The notes beneath the pieces are model-generated. The model saw nothing but the letters and a program-made list of their open reading frames with translations, was not told the origin of the DNA and did no database searches. Both the position numbers and the translations under genes were made by a program. From Nocardiopsis dassonvillei_B (lineage in GTDB: Bacteria > Actinomycetota > Actinomycetes > Streptosporangiales > Streptosporangiaceae), in contig NZ_OZ186815.1 of NCBI RefSeq assembly GCF_964273065.1, forward strand, positions 1,798,001 to 1,862,000: a DNA stretch of 64,000 nt. Reading direction: 5' to 3'. Within the stretch, counting starts at the first letter, position 1; every line of letters begins with the position of its first letter. This document shows positions 42,389 to 49,671 of this stretch, in pieces.

Positions 42389-43097
42389 AGGACTCCTCGA
42401 AGGGTGCGTAATCGGTGATGTCGTCGGTTTCGGCGACCGGTCGGCCGCCGACCTCGATCCAGGCGTGCAGCCGCACCGGATCGGTGGCCGCCCCGTGCCG
42501 GAACACGGCCCGGTACCCCGCCCAGCGCAGGGCGACGGCGGTCGCCGCGGCCTCCTCCCAACATGCCACGCGCAGCGGCAGCAGGCGGCCGATCCTCCTC
42601 ACGGCGTATGCCGCCGCCTCCGCCGCGGCATGGTCGGGAGCACCCGCCGCCGTCCGTCCGGCCAGACGCCGGGTGCGGGCGAACGCCTGTATGCGGTTGT
42701 GCAGGCCGATGGTCACGACGGTGAACAGCGCACAGGCTCCCAGGATGTACCAGCGCAGTGATGATCGGGGGATCGGCACGAGTGCGGCAGGGCTGTCCCT
42801 GGTCCCCCAGCTGGGGGAGGAGGGGACCCCCGACCGGACTCCGTTCCAAGCCCGGGGTTGCTCCTCCCCGATGAGAACCCCCGCCTTCACCAGCGCCGCG
42901 ACCATGCATTCCCGGTCCGGGTAGGCGGAGAGGACCGAGGTCGCGCCTTTCGTGCTTTCCAAGTGCGCGACGGCCTGAACAGCCTCTCCGGACATCAGTC
43001 TCACCGTCCCCTTCTCCACGTCCAAGATGACGCAGACGGAAGGGAAGCAGATCAGCCTCAGCTGCGGAGCCGGGGAAAGCCACGGTGGAAGCACCAT
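42381..43097 (-). CDS. Lasso peptide B protein: RRE domain fused to transglutaminase-like leader protease
   Basis: A 238-residue protein whose ATG overlaps the cyclase stop (TAATG). Residues about 10-80 (LRLICFPSVCVILDVEKGTVRLMSGEAVQAV ... MVAALVKAGVLI) look like a PqqD/RRE leader-binding domain. A hydrophobic segment and linker follow (residues 105-140). The C-terminal lasso B2 peptidase has Cys 179 in LRVACWEEAAATAVALRWAGYRAVF, His 211 in RLHAWIEVGGRPVAETDD and the acidic residue after it. Actinobacterial lasso loci usually encode B1 and B2 separately; this one is fused, as in McjB. It removes the leader before or during ring closure. Confidence 0.88.
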   Translation of the reverse strand: MVLPPWLSPAPQLRLICFPSVCVILDVEKGTVRLMSGEAVQAVAHLESTKGATSVLSAYPDRECMVAALVKAGVLIGEEQPRAWNGVRSGVPSSPSWGTRDSPAALVPIPRSSLRWYILGACALFTVVTIGLHNRIQAFARTRRLAGRTAAGAPDHAAAEAAAYAVRRIGRLLPLRVACWEEAAATAVALRWAGYRAVFRHGAATDPVRLHAWIEVGGRPVAETDDITDYAPFEESCE

Positions 43098-44809
43098 TAC
43101 TCGGCCACCTGCCGCTCCCGGGCCCGTGTCCACATGACGGGAGGGTCCGCCTCGACTGAGCGCCCCCATACTTCGGCGGCGATCACCGGTTCCAGCAACC
43201 CCCAGGGGGTATCCCTACCCAGGGCCGCAAGACGGAGTTCTTCGCGCATCACGTGTGGGTCGATCAGGCCGTGGTCAGCCAACCAGCCGTCGAGAAGGGC
43301 GGATATCTCCGGTAGGTGTGCACGCAATCCCAGATGGTGGTCGGCGTCCGTGCCTCCCTTTGTGCGGCGCTGCGCGATGACTACAGGCAAAACGTCTCGC
43401 ATCGCCTCGGACAACTGCGGCTTGTAGCTCCAAGGAGACCCTCGATCCCCGACACGGAAAGTCAGAGCGGCCTCCACCACGGCCCTGTCCAAGAACGGGG
43501 ATTCCAGCCGAACTCCGAAAGACGCGGCGAACTGCGCGTCAGCATGGGCGGTGCGTCCGATACCGCGCAACCCGAAGAGTTCCGCGTCCCGGCGCAGGAG
43601 ATCCATGACGCCACGGTCGATACCCGGCGCTGCCAGGGCAAGTGTCTTCGGGGTGAGCCAGCGGGGGGTCGATCTGCTCTCGGTTTGGGCCGGACGCCGC
43701 AGCAGACCGATCGGAGAGCGCCGGTCGAGCTTGGCCCACCCGTGCAGATCCCGGAGTGCGCGGATCATATGCCCCCGCGCCGCCAACCTTGGTGCGAGCT
43801 CGGGAGACTGCATCAACAGCGCGTCGCCACCGTCACCGGTCATATGGAGAGTGCTCCCCGCGGCGCGGATCCGCTCATAGGCGAAGACGTGCCGAGCCCG
43901 GGTGATGGTGGCCGGGGCCGGTTCGTCGGTCGGGGGTACCCGCTCCAGGCCGCTGTAAGGGAGTTCGTTCTCGGTCAAGGGCAGTAGCACGTGGTGTACA
44001 TCGGGCCGTTCGCGCACGGCCTCGCGTGCGTGGTCGAGATCACCGCCGTGATCCCTGGAGGCGGGATGAACGGTCCATGCGCTGAGACGTCGTTCCCCTG
44101 TGGACTGCCGCGAGGCGAGAAGACACAGGGATGTCGAGTCCAGGCCTCCGCTCATGTCACAGGAGAGATGCTCCGCCTGTGCGAGCCGCACGGCGACGGA
44201 CTCTTCCAGTGCCCTTCTCAACAGACGTACGGCCTGGGAACGTGGAGCGCCCTTAGGTGGTGACCACCAGCGGTCGACCGTGACCGGTCCTTCTCGCCCC
44301 ACGCTCAGGCGATGCCCTGGGGGGAGGGCGTGAACCTGCTGGAACGCGCTCTGCTCCACGGCGTACGACCCCATTGGCTCCATGAGCAGGCTTGACACCC
44401 AGGCCGGCTCCACTCCGGTACCGGTGACACCGGACAGGGCACGGCTGGAGGACGCCCAGACCACGGCGCCCGCCACCTCACAGAAGTAGAGGGGGAGGGC
44501 GTGCACGGGGTCGGCGAACACCGTCAGTTCTCCTTGAGCGGCGACGACCACCGCAGAGGTGCCCGGCCAACAGGGAGGTCCCGAACGCCAGTTCCCCTGT
44601 AGCCATGTGCTCAGGTCCTCAGCGGACACCATGTGGGTACCGAGTATCGCCCCCGTCAACGGGCCGACCTCGGTGACGGTCACGGTGGGTCCGCTGCCCT
44701 GGCCCACCGCCCACAGCTCGCCACAGGGAAGTGTCCGCGACCAGGCGGGCAACACTGGTCGCGAGGTGGAGAGGGCAGCGGTTGCGACCACACCGCCGAA
44801 CCAGCTCAT
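43097..44809 (-). CDS. Lasso peptide macrolactam synthetase (asparagine-synthetase-like C protein)
   Basis: A 570-residue protein with an ATG start after AGGAG. The N-terminal half is a degenerate glutamine-amidotransferase-like fold without the catalytic N-terminal Cys (it begins MSWFGGVV). The C-terminal half is the ATP-pyrophosphatase/synthetase domain with the PP-loop SGGLDS (220-225) in HLSCDMSGGLDSTSLCLLASR, then TGDGGDALLMQSPEL, FGVRLESPFLDRAVVEAAL and QRRTKGGTDADHH. This is the lasso cyclase signature: the enzyme adenylates the ring Asp/Glu side chain and joins it to the core N-terminus. It lies between the precursor and B genes. Confidence 0.92.
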   Translation of the reverse strand: MSWFGGVVATAALSTSRPVLPAWSRTLPCGELWAVGQGSGPTVTVTEVGPLTGAILGTHMVSAEDLSTWLQGNWRSGPPCWPGTSAVVVAAQGELTVFADPVHALPLYFCEVAGAVVWASSSRALSGVTGTGVEPAWVSSLLMEPMGSYAVEQSAFQQVHALPPGHRLSVGREGPVTVDRWWSPPKGAPRSQAVRLLRRALEESVAVRLAQAEHLSCDMSGGLDSTSLCLLASRQSTGERRLSAWTVHPASRDHGGDLDHAREAVRERPDVHHVLLPLTENELPYSGLERVPPTDEPAPATITRARHVFAYERIRAAGSTLHMTGDGGDALLMQSPELAPRLAARGHMIRALRDLHGWAKLDRRSPIGLLRRPAQTESRSTPRWLTPKTLALAAPGIDRGVMDLLRRDAELFGLRGIGRTAHADAQFAASFGVRLESPFLDRAVVEAALTFRVGDRGSPWSYKPQLSEAMRDVLPVVIAQRRTKGGTDADHHLGLRAHLPEISALLDGWLADHGLIDPHVMREELRLAALGRDTPWGLLEPVIAAEVWGRSVEADPPVMWTRARERQVAE

Positions 44810-44855
44810 GGCTTCTCCTGTCTTCGGTGCACGCGGCCGCCGACCTCATGTGGGA

Positions 44856-45008
44856 TTACCGGTACTTGTAACGCTTGTCCTCGCTGCCGCTCCGGCTACT
44901 GGTCCCCTCGGTCAGCTCCACCGCGTCTCCGAGTTCGACGACGTCGGGGAGGAAGGGTTCCGGTCCGGATGCCTCCACCGCCTGTACGGGGTTGGCGTGT
45001 TCCTGCAT
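44856..45008 (-). CDS. Lasso peptide precursor (predicted acetylated lasso peptide)
   Basis: A 50-residue peptide from the ATG at 45008, with AAGGAG nine bases upstream. The leader (residues 1-34) ends PDVVELGDAVELTE with the conserved Thr at position -2 (Thr 33) and the P-x-V-x-x-x-G pattern recognised by RRE domains; the usual Tyr of YxxP is replaced (PFLP). The predicted core is GTSSRSGSEDKRYKYR (residues 35-50). Gly 1 and Glu 9 are ideally placed for a nine-residue macrolactam, leaving a seven-residue basic tail DKRYKYR with Lys 11 and Lys 14. No Cys is present, so this would be a class II lasso peptide. It is the first gene of the operon, 46 bases before the cyclase gene. Confidence 0.88.
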   Translation of the reverse strand: MQEHANPVQAVEASGPEPFLPDVVELGDAVELTEGTSSRSGSEDKRYKYR

Positions 45009-45098
45009 CGCTGCACGCTCCTTCATGTGCGCCGGTGGTGTGAACCTCAGTTTGTTCCTGAGCCGGGGGACGGATCTACCGCACGGAGGACACCTCAA

Positions 45099-45108
45099 AG
45101 GACGTCCT
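45099..45108. promoter_or_regulatory. Palindrome between the lasso operon and the XRE-PLD gene
   Basis: AGGACGTCCT, a perfect ten-base palindrome 20 bases before the XRE-PLD start, with another ACGTCC half-site at 45120-45125. It lies in the short divergent region that must also hold the lasso promoter. Confidence 0.45.
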
Positions 45109-45127
45109 GGTGCGATAAAACGTCCCC

Positions 45128-45874
45128 ATGCCCCCTAACGAACGGCTTCGCCTGTGCCTGGAGCGATCCGGGCACACGATGGCCTCGCTCGCCGAGCAGG
45201 TGCGCACCGACCCCAAGACCGTGGCCCGCTGGATCAGCACCGGGCGGGTTCCCCACCGACGTAACGCCCATGCGGTGGCCCGAGTGCTCGGCCTGGACGT
45301 CCATGAACTCTGGCCCTCTCTGGAGCAGCGGAGAGAAGGCGAATCGGTCGCGGACAAGGATCTGAAGTCCGTTCACCTTCAACGCTCCGAGGTGCCGATC
45401 GAGCAGTGGCGGACGATGTTCGCGACCGCGGAGAGGGCGATCGACATCCTGGTCTATGCGGCCTTGTTCCTACCCGAGCAGATCCCTGGCTGGAACGACC
45501 TACTCAGAGAAAAGGCCGAGGGTGGTGTCCGGGTGCGTGTCCTCATCGGGAACCCCGACTGCGAAGCCGTGCGTGTACGTGGGGAGGAGGAGAGCTTCGG
45601 CCACGGCATCCGGTCCCGGTGTCACCTGGCAGCAATGCACTACCGGCCGTTGGCGGCCTTGCCCGGAATCGAGATGAGGATGCATTCCACGACGTTGTAC
45701 AACTCGCTTTACCGGGCCGATGACCACATGTACGTCAACAGCCACCTATACGGGGCCAACGCCTACGGCAACCCGCTGTTCAAGCTGAAACGCACGGCTT
45801 CACGGGGATTGTTCGACGCCTACGCCGCCAGTATGGAAGCAGTGTGGCGCGATGCCCGACCACTGGAGGGGTGA
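45128..45874 (+). CDS. XRE-type HTH protein with PLD-like C-terminal domain
   Basis: A 248-residue protein. Residues 1-60 form a lambda-repressor-like HTH (NERLRLCLERSGHTMASLAEQVRTDPKTVARWISTGRVPHRRNAHAVARVLG). The rest resembles a phospholipase-D-type fold used as a sensor: FATAERAIDILVYAALFLPEQIPGWNDLLREKAEGGVRVRVLIGNPD, and MYVNSHLYGANAYGNPLFKLKR near the end. A complete HKD catalytic pair is not visible, so it is probably non-enzymatic. It is divergent from the lasso operon by about 120 bases and only six bases from the downstream NUDIX gene. The XRE-PLD plus NUDIX pair recurs in actinobacteria; a link to the lasso genes is possible but unproven. Confidence 0.82.
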   Translation: MPPNERLRLCLERSGHTMASLAEQVRTDPKTVARWISTGRVPHRRNAHAVARVLGLDVHELWPSLEQRREGESVADKDLKSVHLQRSEVPIEQWRTMFATAERAIDILVYAALFLPEQIPGWNDLLREKAEGGVRVRVLIGNPDCEAVRVRGEEESFGHGIRSRCHLAAMHYRPLAALPGIEMRMHSTTLYNSLYRADDHMYVNSHLYGANAYGNPLFKLKRTASRGLFDAYAASMEAVWRDARPLEG

Positions 45875-45880
45875 CTGGAT

Positions 45881-46348
45881 ATGGCCCGTAGCGAGTACTA
45901 CGACGATCCGGCCGCGCCGGTGCCCAACAGTCTGGTGGTGGCGTCCAGTGCGGCCGTCATCGACGGCGAAGGTCGTCTGTTGTTGCAGCAGCGGGTGGAC
46001 AACGGGTTGTGGGCGATGCCCGGCGGGGCGATGGAGATGGCAGAGAGCCTGCCGGAGGCGGCGGTGCGCGAGGTGCGGGAGGAGACGGGCTATGAGGTGG
46101 AGGTGGTCGGGTTGGTGGGCACCTACACCGATGCCCGCCATGTGATCGCGTACAGCGACGGTGAAGTGCGCCGCCAGTTCAACGTGTGCTTCCGAGCCCG
46201 CGTGGTGGGTGGGGAGTTGGCGGTGAGTGATGAGTCGTACGAGGTGCGGTGGTTCACGCCCGCAGAGATCGAACGTTTGCCGATGCACCACACCCAGCGG
46301 CTCCGGGTGGAACACGCCCTGCGAGGAGGTGTGCCCCACGCCGGATAG
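45881..46348 (+). CDS. NUDIX hydrolase
   Basis: A 155-residue protein, six bases after the XRE-PLD gene. The full Nudix box is visible as GGAMEMAESLPEAAVREVREETGY (G-x5-E-x7-R-E-U-x-E-E-x-G-U), preceded by VASSAAVIDGEGRLLLQQRVDNGLWAMP. NUDIX enzymes cleave nucleoside diphosphates linked to another moiety. The substrate cannot be told from sequence. The tight spacing suggests co-transcription and a shared function with the upstream regulator-like protein, for example clearing or making a nucleotide signal. Confidence 0.92.
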   Translation: MARSEYYDDPAAPVPNSLVVASSAAVIDGEGRLLLQQRVDNGLWAMPGGAMEMAESLPEAAVREVREETGYEVEVVGLVGTYTDARHVIAYSDGEVRRQFNVCFRARVVGGELAVSDESYEVRWFTPAEIERLPMHHTQRLRVEHALRGGVPHAG

Positions 46349-46728
46349 GCGCGTGTGTCTTGCGCGGGTCAGAACCGGTTCTCCGTCGAGGGTCCGGCCG
46401 GCCGGGAAGATGTGGCGGGACACGGCGCAGATCGTCTCCAGGACGTGGATCGGGATGTCGTCGGTGAAGTAGCCGACGCACAGGCCAAGGAGATCGGCGG
46501 GATCACCCTGCTCGCCACGGTGACCGGCCGGATCGTGCACCTGCGGTCGTGTCCGGGCGCGTACGCGGGGCCTTCCGCGCGGGGATGCGATCCGCGTGGT
46601 GAGTAGGTCTTAACTGGTCGATCTCGCTCCGAGTGTGGCCGCCCGCGCCCGCCCTACGTCGGGTCTTTTTGTTCCACGGGCTTGATAGCGGACGGGCGTT
46701 CGGTAATCGGAGGTGTTGGGTCGGTCGA
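46349..46728. other. 380-base gap, possible gene remnant
   Basis: No well-supported gene. On the minus strand, 46353-46540 can be read as a protein-like stretch (ADLLGLCVGYFTDDIPIHVLETI, then AVSRHIFPAGRTLDGEPVL) with only a GTG and no ribosome binding site. The reading frame then runs antisense into the NUDIX gene. It may be a decayed C-terminal fragment of a gene. Bases 46600-46728 are slightly AT-richer and hold nothing I recognise. Confidence 0.3.
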
Positions 46729-46926
46729 TCAGGGCCGAAGAACGTTGAGCAGGGCCGCCCACTCCGGAGCGGGGAAAGGGAGGTGCCCGGCCGCACGGTT
46801 CTGGGTGTCGCGCACAGCGGCCCCGTGGGTGGAGGGGTTCGCGGCCTCGGCACAGCCGGAGGCGTTCGCGCTGTAGGAGGGCTCACGGAAGGCGAGGGGG
46901 TCAGGGCTTTCAGTCTGCATCGTCAT
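46729..46926 (-). CDS. DUF397 protein (paralogue 1)
   Basis: A 65-residue protein with the DUF397 pattern FREPSYSANASGCAEAANPSTHGAAVRDTQNRAAGHLPFPAPEWAALLNVL. It shares the VRDTQNR-AGHL-F---EW core and equal length with the DUF397 gene 158 bases to the right, so the two are tandem duplicates. DUF397 proteins are small partners of XRE/DUF5753 regulators in actinomycetes and behave as toxin- or antitoxin-like modules in some descriptions. This copy has lost the lysine of the usual FRKSSYS and may be drifting. Start chosen at the first of two ATGs (46926). Confidence 0.75.
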   Translation of the reverse strand: MTMQTESPDPLAFREPSYSANASGCAEAANPSTHGAAVRDTQNRAAGHLPFPAPEWAALLNVLRP

Positions 46927-47043
46927 GCCCGCGTCACCCCCACCCCGGCCGTCCACACCCGCCCTGCCCCCATCAGGCCCTCCGGTCGGGGAACCTTCCC
47001 CAGCCCTCCTCTCCCGGATCCAGTGAGTCTGGGAATTGAACGC

Positions 47044-47077
47044 AGAAAGGCCCCGACCGCACAGTCGGGGCCTTTCT
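47044..47077. terminator. Bidirectional terminator between the DUF397 genes
   Basis: AGAAAGGCCCCGAC / GTCGGGGCCTTTCT, a perfect 14-base stem with six-base loop and A/T-rich outer ends, just past the stop of the second DUF397 gene. Confidence 0.85.
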
Positions 47078-47084
47078 GTTCGCT

Positions 47085-47282
47085 CTACCCGCCGAGGCGT
47101 ACGGATGCGATCAGGCCGGACCACTCACGCTGATTGAACATCAGGTGCCCGGCCTCCCGGTTCTGGGTGTCCCGGACGGCGGAACCCTCGGGGAGGTCGG
47201 CGACCTCGACGCAGTTCTGGCCCTGGGGCTGGCTGTAGGAGGACTTACGGAAGGCGAAGTTCGGGATGTTCGAGTTCATCAT
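47085..47282 (-). CDS. DUF397 protein (paralogue 2)
   Basis: A 65-residue protein, NFAFRKSSYSQPQGQNCVEVADLPEGSAVRDTQNREAGHLMFNQREWSGLIASVRLGG, a standard DUF397 sequence (FRKSSYS, NCVEVA, VAVRDS-like VRDTQNR). The start lies five bases downstream of the XRE/DUF5753 stop, so they are co-transcribed. This is the classic arrangement in which the DUF397 product works with the upstream DUF5753 regulator. Confidence 0.92.
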   Translation of the reverse strand: MMNSNIPNFAFRKSSYSQPQGQNCVEVADLPEGSAVRDTQNREAGHLMFNQREWSGLIASVRLGG

Positions 47283-47287
47283 CGTTC

Positions 47288-48124
47288 CTAGGTGATCATT
47301 CTTGCCAGACGCTCCACGGTCTCATCCGGTGTGAGCGCTGCGATGCGCAGATGGCCGAAGGTGTTGCGGTAGCGGGCGACCTCTTCCGGCTCCTCCAGAT
47401 ACAGGCCATCGGTGTCCGTCTCCAGGAAGACGATGGACGGGTCGACCGCCTCAGGGAAGTCCATGATCACGAACGGACCGCCGAGTCCCGGGCCCAGGCG
47501 GTGCGCGGGAGTCATCTGGATGGTCGTCTTCGCCGCCTGCGCAGCGTCCAGGATGTATCCGGCCTGCTGCTTGAGCACGTCGGGATATTCGGTGAGGGAG
47601 AGCAGGGACGACTCGGAGAAGACCGCCCACAACTCGGGTGGGTCTGAGCGAAGGATGCGCTGGCGCTCAATGCGCGCGTCGACTGCGCGCTGAATACCGT
47701 GCTCATCGCCGATCTTTGCGGCCTTGGCCAACAGGCGGGAGTACTCCGGGACCTGGAGCAGGCCAGGGATGACCAGGGGCTCCCAGGTGCTGATCACGCT
47801 CGCTTCTGCCTCGAAGCCGATGAACTTTCCGCTCAGAACGTCTCTGTAGCGCGCCCACCAGCCCGTTTCCCGTGACTGCCGGGTGAGGTTCAGGATCTCC
47901 TCGCGCTCGCGTTCGTCAGTGACGCCGTAGGCCTCAAGGAGGGCCTTGATCTCGTTGATCTGGGGCCGCTTCTTCACACCCGACTCGATGTTGCTCACGG
48001 TGGTCCGCGAGATTTCGGTCGCCTGTGCGGCGTCGTCCAAGGTCATGCGGGCGTCGGTGCGACGGCGGCGTAGCTCTTCGCTCAGGCGTCGTCGCCGAAC
48101 CGTGGGGCTGTAGCGCTGCGTCAT
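47288..48124 (-). CDS. XRE-family regulator with DUF5753 domain
   Basis: A 278-residue protein. HTH: LSEELRRRRTDARMTLDDAAQATEISRTTVSNIESGVKKRPQINEIKALLEAYGV. Residues 95-275 are the DUF5753 (Scr1-type) effector domain: FEAEASVISTWEPLVIPGLLQVPEYSRLL, VDARIERQRIL, LWAVFSESSLL and GGPFVIMDFPEAVDPSIVFLETDTDGLYLEEPEEVARYRNTFGHLRIAAL. It is followed immediately by a DUF397 gene. Inverted repeats of the form TTTCAAG...CTTGAAA in its divergent promoter region are probable binding sites and would also control the small-gene cassette on the other strand. Confidence 0.93.
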   Translation of the reverse strand: MTQRYSPTVRRRRLSEELRRRRTDARMTLDDAAQATEISRTTVSNIESGVKKRPQINEIKALLEAYGVTDEREREEILNLTRQSRETGWWARYRDVLSGKFIGFEAEASVISTWEPLVIPGLLQVPEYSRLLAKAAKIGDEHGIQRAVDARIERQRILRSDPPELWAVFSESSLLSLTEYPDVLKQQAGYILDAAQAAKTTIQMTPAHRLGPGLGGPFVIMDFPEAVDPSIVFLETDTDGLYLEEPEEVARYRNTFGHLRIAALTPDETVERLARMIT

Positions 48125-48180
48125 GGGACTCCCGGAGGTATCGATGCCCTGATCGTAGACCCTGCGACCTCGAACCAGAC

Positions 48181-48260
48181 ATTCAGGGATTTCAGGGACG
48201 GGATTTCAAGCCACTCTTGAAAACCGGAAATTCAGGTTCCATGATGATGCTAACTTGAAA
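48181..48260. promoter_or_regulatory. Operator-rich divergent region (XRE/DUF5753 vs small-gene cassette)
   Basis: Contains TTTCAAG-CCACT-CTTGAAA (48204-48222, perfect seven-base arms), several ATTCAGG/ATTTCAGG repeats (48181-48196 and near 48230) and another TTGAAATT near 48253. It is much AT-richer than its surroundings. It lies between the divergent regulator and the four-gene cassette. Confidence 0.6.
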
Positions 48261-48312
48261 TTCCGATCCGCCGGGGTCTCCTGCCCGGCGCCTTGACCAG
48301 AGGTGTGTGCGT

Positions 48313-49008
48313 ATGGCGCGATACCGCTACCTGAACTGCTCCGAACTCGTGGCCGCCCGCTGGCCGACCTCCGAGGCCCTGCGATGGCGTCGGCCCCACC
48401 GAGCCAGCCGGACCCGCATGTACGTCACCCACCCGGGACGGGACCTGGCTCCGCTGACCCTGGCGGTGCGGCAGTGGATCTCCCACACCGCCCCGCCCCA
48501 GGCCCCGACACCGGCACCGGTGAAGCCCGCACCCCCGCTCCCTCGCAGGGTCGGCAACACGGGCTCCACAGCCCGGTCCCGGGTCCCGGCGCCCCGCACC
48601 AGCCCGGACCAGCGCCCCGAACCCCCGACCGCCCTGGCCGCACACCCGGCATCGCCGCCGGACCCCGTCGCGGCCCCGGCACCGTCCTCGGCCCCGCCCC
48701 CTGAGCCCGTCGCCGCGCCGATCCCGGCGCCGACCCCCATCGCGGACGCGGTCGCCCACGCGGTGCCCGACTCGGGGTTCACCGCCGCCCTGGCGTCCCG
48801 GCCCCGCGTCCAAGCCCTGCGCGAAGGCGCCCGCTCCCGCACCCGGTCGGGGTCCAGCACCGCCGAGAGCCGGGCGGCCGCACGGCTGCGGGCCCGCACG
48901 GCCGCGTTCCGCAGGACCACCCGCATGACCGCCGACCGCGACGGGCTGTGGAAGGACGCCATGGCGGCCGCCCGGATCCTGAAGCGGGACCTGGGGAGGG
49001 CGGCCTGA
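48313..49008 (+). CDS. Hypothetical protein with proline-rich middle
   Basis: A 231-residue protein from the ATG at 48313 (MARYRYLNCSELVAARWPTSEALRWRRPHRASRTRMYVTHPGRDLAPLTLAVRQWI). A GTG at 48307 is also possible. Residues 65-150 are a Pro/Ala-rich, probably disordered stretch; residues 150-231 are basic and helical (LASRPRVQALREGARSRTRS, ARTAAFRRTTRMTADRDGLWKDAMAAARIL). I do not recognise a family. It is the first gene of a cassette of four with overlapping or nearly abutting ends, divergent from an XRE/DUF5753 regulator. The first 60 residues look like a small DNA- or RNA-associated domain, but that is only an impression. Confidence 0.65.
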   Translation: MARYRYLNCSELVAARWPTSEALRWRRPHRASRTRMYVTHPGRDLAPLTLAVRQWISHTAPPQAPTPAPVKPAPPLPRRVGNTGSTARSRVPAPRTSPDQRPEPPTALAAHPASPPDPVAAPAPSSAPPPEPVAAPIPAPTPIADAVAHAVPDSGFTAALASRPRVQALREGARSRTRSGSSTAESRAAARLRARTAAFRRTTRMTADRDGLWKDAMAAARILKRDLGRAA

Positions 49009-49226
49009 TGCACCAGGTGTGCGACATCCGCGAGTTCCCCTCGATCCAGACCCTGGGGTTCTGGGCGAACACCCACCAGGTACCGCTGCGCTACCTCGGC
49101 CCCACCTTGGAGGGCCACGCCGTCTACGCCGCCACCCACGGCCACACCACCCGGGTCGCGGTCACCTCCGGACGCGACCCCCACCCCCTCCCGCTCATCT
49201 GGCGCAGCCCCCTGGAGGACCTGTGA
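49008..49226 (+). CDS. Small hypothetical protein
   Basis: A 72-residue protein, MHQVCDIREFPSIQTLGFWANTHQVPLRYLG and so on, overlapping the previous stop (TGATG) and preceded by GGGGAGGG. It has a mixed alpha/beta look, with no signal or membrane segment and no motif I can name. Overlap on both sides shows tight co-expression with its neighbours. Confidence 0.65.
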   Translation: MHQVCDIREFPSIQTLGFWANTHQVPLRYLGPTLEGHAVYAATHGHTTRVAVTSGRDPHPLPLIWRSPLEDL

Positions 49227-49456
49227 CCGCCGGCACCCCGGACCCGACCCTGCGCATGCTGGACGACCTCATCCACGGCCGGTGGGTCCTCACCCTGGAG
49301 CCCGCCCCCGACGGCGGCACCGAGGTCGTCGCCTACCGGCCCATCGGCTGGACCGGGCCGAACCCCCATGAGCGCCTGGCCGCACCCGACCACGCCGCCA
49401 TGCGCGAGCTCCTCGCCGACCGCCACACCACCGAGACCTCACAGACCAGGGAGTAG
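49223..49456 (+). CDS. Small hypothetical protein
   Basis: A 77-residue protein from a GTG overlapping the previous stop (GTGA): VTAGTPDPTLRMLDDLIHGRWVLTLEPAPDGGTEVVAYRPIGWTGPNPHERLAAPDHAAMRELLADRH. The sheet-then-helix layout (RWVLTLEP, TEVVAYRP, then an amphipathic helix) is compact and plausible as a folded domain. I do not recognise a family. Confidence 0.6.
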   Translation: MTAGTPDPTLRMLDDLIHGRWVLTLEPAPDGGTEVVAYRPIGWTGPNPHERLAAPDHAAMRELLADRHTTETSQTRE

Positions 49457-49459
49457 GAC

Positions 49460-49603
49460 ATGGGCGAGCCCGGCTACACCGACCCGGCCGACGACCCCAT
49501 CCCGGACGACCTCACCGAGGAGGAGAAACAGGCCGTCCGCCGCCAGGGCGAGTTCCTGGCCTGGCAGCGCTCCGTCCTCGGCGACCGGGCCGACGCGGAC
49601 TGA
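49460..49603 (+). CDS. Small acidic hypothetical protein
   Basis: A 47-residue acidic peptide, MGEPGYTDPADDPIPDDLTEEEKQAVRRQGEFLAWQRSVLGDRADAD, three bases after the previous gene and with GGGAG upstream. One helix (TEEEKQAVRRQGEFLAWQRSVL) is predicted. It is the last of the four-gene cassette, followed by a strong terminator at 49622-49655. Confidence 0.55.
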   Translation: MGEPGYTDPADDPIPDDLTEEEKQAVRRQGEFLAWQRSVLGDRADAD

Positions 49604-49621
49604 CCCACCGGAACAGGACAA

Positions 49622-49655
49622 GCCGGGGCGGCGGGCGCGTGCCCGCCGCCCCGGC
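49622..49655. terminator. Bidirectional hairpin between convergent genes
   Basis: GCCGGGGCGGCGGGC / GCCCGCCGCCCCGGC, a perfect 15-base stem with GCGT loop, between the small-gene cassette and the convergent glycerophosphotransferase gene. Confidence 0.85.
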
Positions 49656-49671
49656 CGTGGGGCCGAACCCG

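Noticed and set aside
46353..46540. Minus-strand ORF upstream of and antisense to the NUDIX gene
   Set aside because: Protein-like for about 50 residues, but it has only a GTG, no ribosome binding site and runs antisense through a well-supported gene. Kept only as a possible remnant.
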